A stretch of DNA of 21,172 nucleotides, taken from the NCBI GenBank assembly GCA_023091735.1, contig JALKBU010000904.1, positions 1 through 21,172 on the forward strand. Reading direction: 5' to 3'. Shown here in pieces: positions 15,385 through 21,172 of this stretch. Position 1 is the stretch's first letter, and every line of letters starts with the position of its first letter. A model generated the notes under the pieces. The model did not search any database, was not told the origin of the DNA, and saw only the letters and a program-made list of their open reading frames with translations. This stretch comes from Trichomonas tenax. Taxonomy: Eukaryota; Parabasalia; Trichomonadida; Trichomonadidae. Both the position numbers and the translations under genes were made by a program.

Positions 15385-16932
15385 TTATTTCCAGAAATCA
15401 ATCTTGGCACTGTAGTGTCTATAGCCAACAAATAAAGCAATGGCGGCGAAGAAGAATGCAATAGCATAATCAAGTTCATATCCCATTGAGTTTTCATCCT
15501 CAACAAGCCATAAATCATAGCCCTGAACTAATGTGATACCAAAATCATCAATAACTTTTTGAGCTGTTAAGAAAGAGCTGACAACAGCTGTAGACTGTGG
15601 TTCAAGCTCATCTTCCTTTGGAGTCATAGTCTGCATTGTTGTTGCTGCATTGGTGATCATCTCTATGAATCCAGGCATCTTGTGTGGCGTTGGATAGTAA
15701 TTAATTTCGCGGGTATCGATTTTCTCAAGTACACCACCCCTATAAAGAATGTAGTTCTTGGATGCATCTATTGCGATTCCCGGTGTTGGGAATGAGAACA
15801 TTTCTCCTCCATTTTTATTGAATGAATGAAGTTGTGGCTTGTCCAGTCCGTTTGTGTATGTAGACATATGGAATGAACCGTTTGTCTGGAAGCAGTGACC
15901 GAATTGACGATCTGTTTGGTAGTTCGAAATTACATTTCCTGTGTTTCCTTTGACAATTAAAGTCTGGATATACTTTGGACACTGATTTACTAAGAAAACT
16001 GTTGGGTTATCCATTGTGGCAACTTGCATGCACTTAATCTCGCAGTCTTTCGGTGGATTAATTGTTGTTTTTCCGAATTTCATTGAATTATTGCTTGTAT
16101 ATGCGTAATCAACTTTAGAGTTGTATGGTTGGAGCTGGAGATCCTTTAACAAGAAGAATCCTTCAGCAGCTTGGACGAAATATTGATCTTTGATGAAAGG
16201 AATGATTTTCTGAAGGGTGCATCTAATTGTGTTATGTATCTTTCCATTGTCAGTTCTTAAGATGATGATATGTGTTTTGTTCGATAATAAAGCGAAGAAT
16301 TTTGATAAAATAAAGTGAGCCTTTGCACCATAGAGATCTTCACTGCGTCTGTGGATAACTGTTCCATTTTCAATGAACTCTAAAACGGTTGGCTCGTATT
16401 TAAATTGGATTGTATTCAAGAGTGATGGCGTTGAAACCTCGTTCAAAGAAGCTCCTGTATTTGCATCGAAAGTCTGTGTACCGTAGGAAATCTTTGTTCC
16501 GTTCTCAATAAAACGGATTTCACCTTCTTCTGTTGTTGCATGATCAATTGACCATAATTTTTGTGTTAAGTTGTATAAAGCGATCTTCTGGGCACCTTTG
16601 ATAACGATAGTTCCGTTGTAGAAGTCTGCCGTCTTCACGTTTTTAATAGAATGTGGAATTTGTTTGTGGATGTTTCCTGTATTGTTGTTAAGGATGTAAA
16701 CGTAATGCTTTGTAACAGCAACAGTCCTGCGTCCAACCGTGAAATATTCGATCGGTGGAAGAAGAACTCTCCATGTAAATTTGTATTGTTCTTCATCTTT
16801 CTCGAAATAAGCCATGTAATTATCTTTCGTGGAGACATAAATGCCATCGCTAGTTTTGACGGCAACTTTTGGCTCTCCAATGTGAAATGTTTGGGTTGTT
16901 GAAATAGAAAAGATAAAGAACAAAGATAACAT
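15385..16932 (-). CDS. secretory type I membrane protein with luminal propeller-like domain, possibly EMC1-like
   Basis: The protein has 515 residues. The N-terminus MLSLFFIFSISTTQT is a signal peptide. The long middle is beta-rich with repeated short strands (VYILNNNTGNIHK, IALYNLTQKLW, TQTFDANTG, LIVKGNTGNV), as in a PQQ/WD-like propeller, and carries about eight N-glycosylation sequons. A single membrane segment (DYAIAFFFAAIALFVGY, about 488-504) is followed by a short tail ending KIDFWK. The topology (signal peptide, luminal propeller, one C-terminal TM, short tail with a late Trp) is that of EMC1, the large subunit of the ER membrane protein complex that inserts membrane proteins. EMC1 is usually near 900-1000 residues, so this would be a much shortened form; the assignment is inference from layout. 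The start at 16932 has an initiator-like TCACTT 14-19 bases upstream, which places an out-of-frame upstream ATG outside the RNA. It could also be an unrelated glycoprotein. Confidence 0.75.
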   Translation of the reverse strand: MLSLFFIFSISTTQTFHIGEPKVAVKTSDGIYVSTKDNYMAYFEKDEEQYKFTWRVLLPPIEYFTVGRRTVAVTKHYVYILNNNTGNIHKQIPHSIKNVKTADFYNGTIVIKGAQKIALYNLTQKLWSIDHATTEEGEIRFIENGTKISYGTQTFDANTGASLNEVSTPSLLNTIQFKYEPTVLEFIENGTVIHRRSEDLYGAKAHFILSKFFALLSNKTHIIILRTDNGKIHNTIRCTLQKIIPFIKDQYFVQAAEGFFLLKDLQLQPYNSKVDYAYTSNNSMKFGKTTINPPKDCEIKCMQVATMDNPTVFLVNQCPKYIQTLIVKGNTGNVISNYQTDRQFGHCFQTNGSFHMSTYTNGLDKPQLHSFNKNGGEMFSFPTPGIAIDASKNYILYRGGVLEKIDTREINYYPTPHKMPGFIEMITNAATTMQTMTPKEDELEPQSTAVVSSFLTAQKVIDDFGITLVQGYDLWLVEDENSMGYELDYAIAFFFAAIALFVGYRHYSAKIDFWK

Positions 16933-16939
16933 TTGAGAA

Positions 16940-17020
16940 AAGTGACAGACTGAACCATGTTAAATCGAAAAGTGCCACTTAAAACCGTTTGACACGTAAC
17001 TACAGAAACTGACATATAAT
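16940..17020 (-). promoter_or_regulatory. promoter region of the membrane-protein gene
   Basis: On the minus strand the order is TATATGTCAG (near 17019-17009), GTTACGTGTCAAA (17000-16988), then TCACTT (16951-16946), 14-19 bases before the ATG. The first two are copies of the window-wide motif. The last fits the trichomonad initiator TCAYTW. Confidence 0.5.
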
Positions 17021-17541
17021 CTTCAAATTTCTTTTGGATAAATATGTCTGGAAAATTCCGCTTTAAACCATCAATAATTATGTACAATGTATATGCGAGC
17101 CTGCAAAAGATAAAAATATTGAAGATCTATCCAGCAAATAAAAGCAGAGTTCATGCTGAATAGTGTTTAATCCAATATATACATCAGTGATGCTTCATAG
17201 ATGAAAAGAGTTCTTCCTGAACAGTTCTTGCTTCAGTCAGACAAAAAAGGTCACTTGACGTTGAATCAGAGTCAGCATTGGCATATCATAAAGGATTCAC
17301 ATATTTCATTTATATATGCATGAAGGATAAGACTTTGTTAATAGTTTTGACCTCCAAATCAAATTCTTCTTTGAGTTTTATGCTTCTTAAACTATCAAAT
17401 ATATTAAAGCCTTGGCATTCAGATATTTATCGGTAAGTTGAGAGCACTTTAGAATGAATCAAAAACACAACAAAGAGGGATCCAATATCATGACAAAAGC
17501 CTGCTACAGCATTTTGTTGAAGTATATATACTCTGGATCTA

Positions 17542-17646
17542 ATGCTAGGTCTTCTTAACGCCCTCTCAAACATCACCGAGGAGCAGGCTAAGATCTGATG
17601 TGATGACAGTGAGAAGTTCCAGACCTACCTCTCTAAGTTCAACTAA
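17542..17646 (+). pseudogene. fragment of a decayed gene (3' end)
   Basis: One frame reads LLNALSNITEEQAKI, an internal TGA, then CDDSEKFQTYLSKFN and TAA. Local GC and codon choice (CTC, ATC, ACC, GAG, AAG, TTC) are those of a well-expressed gene and stand out from the AT-rich flanks. It looks like the C-terminus of a lost or disrupted protein. The family is not recognised. Confidence 0.45.
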
Positions 17647-17806
17647 GTTCTTTATATTTATTTACACCTATAATCATCATCATAATTATTTTTAATAACA
17701 TGAGATATATATTTAAAAATGTGAATGTTATTTTACCAAGGACCATCTAAAACATGATATATATGTTTCCACGTGTCTAAAGCTTTGCAGAATCGAGATA
17801 CCGTCC

Positions 17807-17841
17807 CCTAAAAATTCGCTCGCTAAAGCAGGATTTTTAGG
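17807..17841. repeat. hairpin with 9-bp perfect stem
   Basis: CCTAAAAAT (17807-17815) pairs with ATTTTTAGG (17833-17841) across a 17-base loop, and a second TTTTTTAGG follows directly. The function is unknown. Confidence 0.35.
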
Positions 17842-19159
17842 TTTTTTAGGAGTGTACAGACCAAGAAGAAGATTTCTATATTTAGACTATCAATTATATC
17901 TTCTGAAGAAGACCCAGAGATCATTATAATTATAATTATTTATGGAATTTCTTCGCAAATTTTTCGTTTTTTGTCATTCTTCTTCACTGTTTGCTATTCT
18001 GACAGTAAAATATTGCCTCATTCATATATTGACGAATGTTGGAGTATATAGCCTCAATGGGTATTTCTTCGGATTTGTTATTTTATTTAATCATTGTTGG
18101 TATTGTATGACATAATCTATGATGTCGAGACACATTCAATGTTCTATCTTGATGTGCAATGCTTTGGAGTGTTACAGTAGATAAAAACAAAGCTGCTTCG
18201 ATGATAAAAAAGTGAAGGGGAAAAAATCGAAACTGCGGAGATTTAAGTTTATAACAATATAAGGATGTCGTTTTGGAAGAACCTTAGGAAAATGCAAAAA
18301 AAGGTGCTTGCACTATTTTTTGACACACTGTCAGATTTTTGGGTGTCTTTCTCCTTACTTAACTCGCTATTGACGATCCATTCATGGGCTTCTGTGGCAT
18401 GATGATAAAGAAAACTATGGATGTAAGCATATCAGCCTCATAATGTTGCAGGAAATTCCTTTCATCCTGGATAATTATTGTGTTTTTCAAGAAGATGTCT
18501 AAATTCACTCAAACTTCTTACGTATACTTCTGTTACCATGGAGGTTGCATTTATCCCCTCAAACAATCCGATTCATTTTCGATATTTCATCCAGAAAAAT
18601 CTACCCAGCCAATCTTAACAGTATTGAAAAAATAATTAAGGCTTCACTTTCTTACTATCATATATGAATATTAGCGAAAGTTACTGTAATTTGAATGATT
18701 TTAAAATATCAACATTTTATTCTTCAGATGTCAACTATGCGATTCGACTACATTTGCAATACAGCAATATATGATGCAGTGAAATTTATGGATTGACTCT
18801 CAATGAAAATTTCGAATTATTTCCAAGTTGGAATAGATGTTTTCTGACATTAAACTTAGTTGAAGACACACGTGTATTTCATACATTCACTGTTATTATA
18901 TGAAAAAAATCAATTTGTAATACAAAAATAACGCAAAATTTGTCAGAATTACATTTTTTTACTTGAAACAAGAGCAGCATAGACTGGTCATCATAACACA
19001 GTCCACTTCCTTCTATTGTTGAGTCTATCTATCAGTAAAACGCTCCTCTAGACCTACCTTTATCAAATGTCGTGACGATTTCTTTGCAAGCGAATCATTT
19101 GATGCAACAAAACATATAGTTTACGCAACGTTATCCAATTGCATTTACCATGTCGCAGC

Positions 19160-19375
19160 ATGATTCAAGGTTTCTCAAGGTGGAAGCATGATCAGACATC
19201 AAAATATCTACAAATTATCGCCGAATACAGACATAATCATCTAATTGACGATGGCAAATCAGAAGAAGACGATGAAGAGGCCGAATCTATTCCAAATCTG
19301 AATATTATTTTGTTCATTTGTAAATACTCTGTTATTATACGTTTTATTGTTAATACAACTAAGAGAAAAATGTAG
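19160..19375 (+). CDS. doubtful ORF, 71 codons, acidic middle
   Basis: The ORF starts at the ATG at 19160 (MIQGFSRWKHDQ...). It has a charged segment DDGKSEEDDEEAESIPN and then a hydrophobic end. A 13-codon frame (MSQHDSRFLKVEA) starts at 19150, just before it, and the two could be one gene broken by a frameshift. Not recognised. It is a gene remnant or chance. Confidence 0.2.
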   Translation: MIQGFSRWKHDQTSKYLQIIAEYRHNHLIDDGKSEEDDEEAESIPNLNIILFICKYSVIIRFIVNTTKRKM

Positions 19376-20068
19376 AGGAGTGTAGATTTGCATAAACTTT
19401 TTAAAACAGGACATAATATCTTCTATTAATGATAAGATTAAGGAGTTTCACAAAATTTATATGGATAAAACATCTCATATGTATTGTAAGTTGAATCTGT
19501 CGATTTAAAAACACGTAAAATCATTCTTGAAGGGCAAAAATTGAGATTTTAGATTTTTCACTAAAATTTTTTTCCTTGTATTGCTAAAAAATGTAGAGCT
19601 TTTCATCTTCATGAAAGTTAGTTACAGTAACATTCTTTCCATTTCGGTAGGGACACTGTATATGATGCCTAGTGTCTACCCTATGAGCAGAAGACAAATT
19701 AGCTGGGCGGAAGGAGTGCAAACACCTTTATGCAAAAACGCCTAAAAATGCATCTTCCAAGCGACGATTATTTTTTGTAAATTTCTAAAAATCTCATGAT
19801 TTTACACATCAAGAACACATGTTTAATTATGCCTGTAATGCTATATACAATGTTTGGATGGCTATATTTTCGAACAGAGCTACTTTTTCCCTGTTCAATT
19901 TTTGGAAGATTTTAGGACTGTTTTTTGAATGATTTTTTCGTAGTGGTCTTAAAATAGCCTCATGGTTCCAATTACATCAATTTGGAATTGAATGGCGACG
20001 ATATGAAAAAATCATTTTTGCGTAATATTACTGCCGATATAATTCCTAATCAAATTGGGAAAGCCATT

Positions 20069-20128
20069 GAACGATAGGATTTTTTTCCAATAATTTTGGA
20101 AGATTCTTGAATGATCTTCCTATCGTTC
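20069..20128. ncRNA. strong inverted repeat, possible structured RNA
   Basis: GAACGATAGGA (20069-20079) is perfectly mirrored by TCCTATCGTTC (20118-20128). Inside lies a second perfect hairpin, TTCCAA-TAATT-TTGGAA, so the 60 bases fold as a stem with at least one inner stem-loop. No known RNA family is recognised, and no promoter or terminator is evident. Confidence 0.25.
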
Positions 20129-20400
20129 ACAACAATGTTTATTTTTCACTCGATTCTGCAAGCCATCATCAAGTGATGGCAATCTCTTCAATCAGAGCGC
20201 CCAAAATTTCAACTAGATCACCAAAACATCGAAAATTCAAATCTCTACAGATCTGTTTGCCTTTTTCTTGAAGCCTACAATGCGCTGGATCGAACCTTGC
20301 AGCACACTGTCATAAGTTCCAGAAGCACGCAATCTTATAAAAAAACTCACGAAAACGTTTTAAAAATTTCAGAAATTCGCAAAGCGACATTAAATACTCA

Positions 20401-20586
20401 ATGTCTGGCAGAAGAAAATCTGTAAAATTCAGAGTTTTCCATTATTTTGGATCAGATCCTGATCTGATTAGTAACAAAAATTCATTAAAACGTTTACCAT
20501 TTGCTAGAGAGTTAATCAGGATGCTAATAGCCAATTTACATTACAACTTATTATACTATCCCTCTTTATTTATTACTACCCCTTAA
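20401..20586 (+). CDS. doubtful ORF, 61 codons
   Basis: ATG start; the first half is basic (MSGRRKSVKFRVFHYF) and the second half hydrophobic. TCA directly precedes the ATG, but the full initiator consensus is not met. It may be the 5' end of a decayed gene. Not recognised. Confidence 0.2.
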   Translation: MSGRRKSVKFRVFHYFGSDPDLISNKNSLKRLPFARELIRMLIANLHYNLLYYPSLFITTP

Positions 20587-20938
20587 ATAAACTTCACTTT
20601 TATTTTTCAAAAAATCTTCTTACTTTGTCATTTTTTTCTTCCCAAGTCATTATAATCTTCCAAAACGACATCCTTAAACAATAGCATCAACCATACAAAG
20701 CAAGCTTTTATTATACCAAAAAAGGGAAAAAGAGCGTCAGATTAGAACTTTTTTTAGGTTGATTTTGTCATGATTTGAGAAGTGGTAGATTTACAAAAGC
20801 CTCTCCAATGAAGATTGGCACGATTCAGATCGCTGTGCGAGCCTTTGAGAAAGCTTCTTAGCAACTCCTCGAAAAGAAATGAGGCCGTGGCTTATATAAG
20901 ATAATTCTTCTTTTCTTGCAAATGTTACCAAGAAATAT

Positions 20939-20940
<2 letters not shown>

Positions 20941-20988
<48 letters not shown>
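20941..20988. other. 48-base A-run, likely artefact
   Basis: An uninterrupted run of 48 A opens the artefactual contig end and is followed by AT-only sequence leading into adapter sequence. Confidence 0.7.
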
Positions 20989-20995
<7 letters not shown>

Positions 20996-21021
20996 AAATT
21001 AAACTTAATTTTAAAAAAATT

Positions 21022-21062
21022 AGATCGGAAGAAGCGTCGAGTAGGGAAAGGGGGTAGATTTG
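21022..21062. other. Illumina adapter sequence in the assembly
   Basis: The segment begins AGATCGGAAGAAGCGTCG and continues AGTAGGGAAAG and then GTAGAT. This is the Illumina TruSeq universal adapter in the orientation seen on read-through, with one inserted A and a few substitutions. It is flanked by A-runs (20941-20988; 21063-21080; 21082-21100), as expected for reads that ran past short inserts. Sequence from about 20941 to 21172 should not be taken as genomic. Confidence 0.9.
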
Positions 21063-21172
21063 AAAAAAAAAAAAAAAAAATAAAAAAAAAAAAAAAAAAA
21101 CAACAACAAAAACACAAGTACTTGCAACACAAATAAAAGAAATAGCACTCATGAACAAACACCAACAAACCA

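Larger units (their letters stand above)
16940..20940. other. 4-kb gene-poor region
   Basis: No ORF with convincing protein features spans this stretch, in contrast to the dense left three-quarters. It contains one GC-richer coding-like fragment (17542-17646), two small doubtful ORFs (19160-19375, 20401-20586), hairpins (17807-17841, 20069-20128) and otherwise AT-rich sequence. It may be decayed genes, or non-coding RNA that I cannot identify. Confidence 0.5.

Noticed and set aside
16635..17087. 150-codon minus-strand frame overlapping the start of the membrane-protein gene
   Set aside because: It overlaps the signal-peptide-bearing frame and lacks domain features. Its upstream part lies in the promoter, and its inner ATG lies before the initiator-like site.
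20286..20295. GGATCGAACC, the reverse complement of a tRNA B-box-like sequence
   Set aside because: The flanking bases do not form a T-stem (only the outer and inner pairs of five match), and no acceptor stem or D-arm is found.
20938..21168. 76-codon minus-strand frame rich in Phe
   Set aside because: It is the translation of poly-T and adapter artefact.

Overview
The window looks like nuclear DNA from a flagellated, intron-poor, AT-rich protist, most likely a parabasalid (Trichomonas or Tritrichomonas type). The reasons are: single-exon genes packed on both strands; a clear BBSome subunit and an RJL-type small GTPase, both families tied to flagellates; protein types common in trichomonads (Kelch, a RasGAP-like protein, an S33 lipase-like hydrolase); standard stop codons; and, in front of two starts, an initiator-like TCAYTW hexamer close to the ATG. 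The species cannot be named from the sequence. Starts are given at the first plausible ATG, because in-frame TTG/GTG codons upstream of several genes are unlikely starts in a eukaryote.

Layout. 1-1130: a small minus-strand ORF with a weak chromodomain look, then AT-rich DNA with a decayed tandem repeat. 1131-2564 (+): BBS8/TTC8. 3135-7886 (+): a very large, disordered, SPK-rich protein. 7981-8856 (-): monoacylglycerol-lipase-like hydrolase. 9008-9335: a 328-bp non-autonomous transposon-like element with terminal inverted repeats and a perfect 17-bp flanking direct repeat. 9768-10124 (+): small coiled-coil protein. 10361-10909 (-): RJL GTPase. 11129-13270 (+): RasGAP-like protein, divergent from RJL across a near-perfect inverted repeat. 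13445-14614 (-): Kelch protein. 15385-16932 (-): secreted/ER type I membrane protein, possibly a short EMC1-like protein. From about 16.95 to 20.94 kb there is no convincing intact gene, only possible gene fragments and hairpins. 20941-21172 is assembly artefact: long A-runs around a mutated Illumina adapter.

Two threads link the genes. BBS8 and RJL point to flagellar function. Many gene starts are preceded by an imperfectly palindromic motif, roughly TTTACRTGNCAAA, in either orientation. The same motif occurs twice in each terminal inverted repeat of the 328-bp element, which suggests a mobile element able to deliver promoter-like sites. This, together with the palindromic bidirectional promoter between the GTPase and the GAP-like gene, is the most interesting material in the window.
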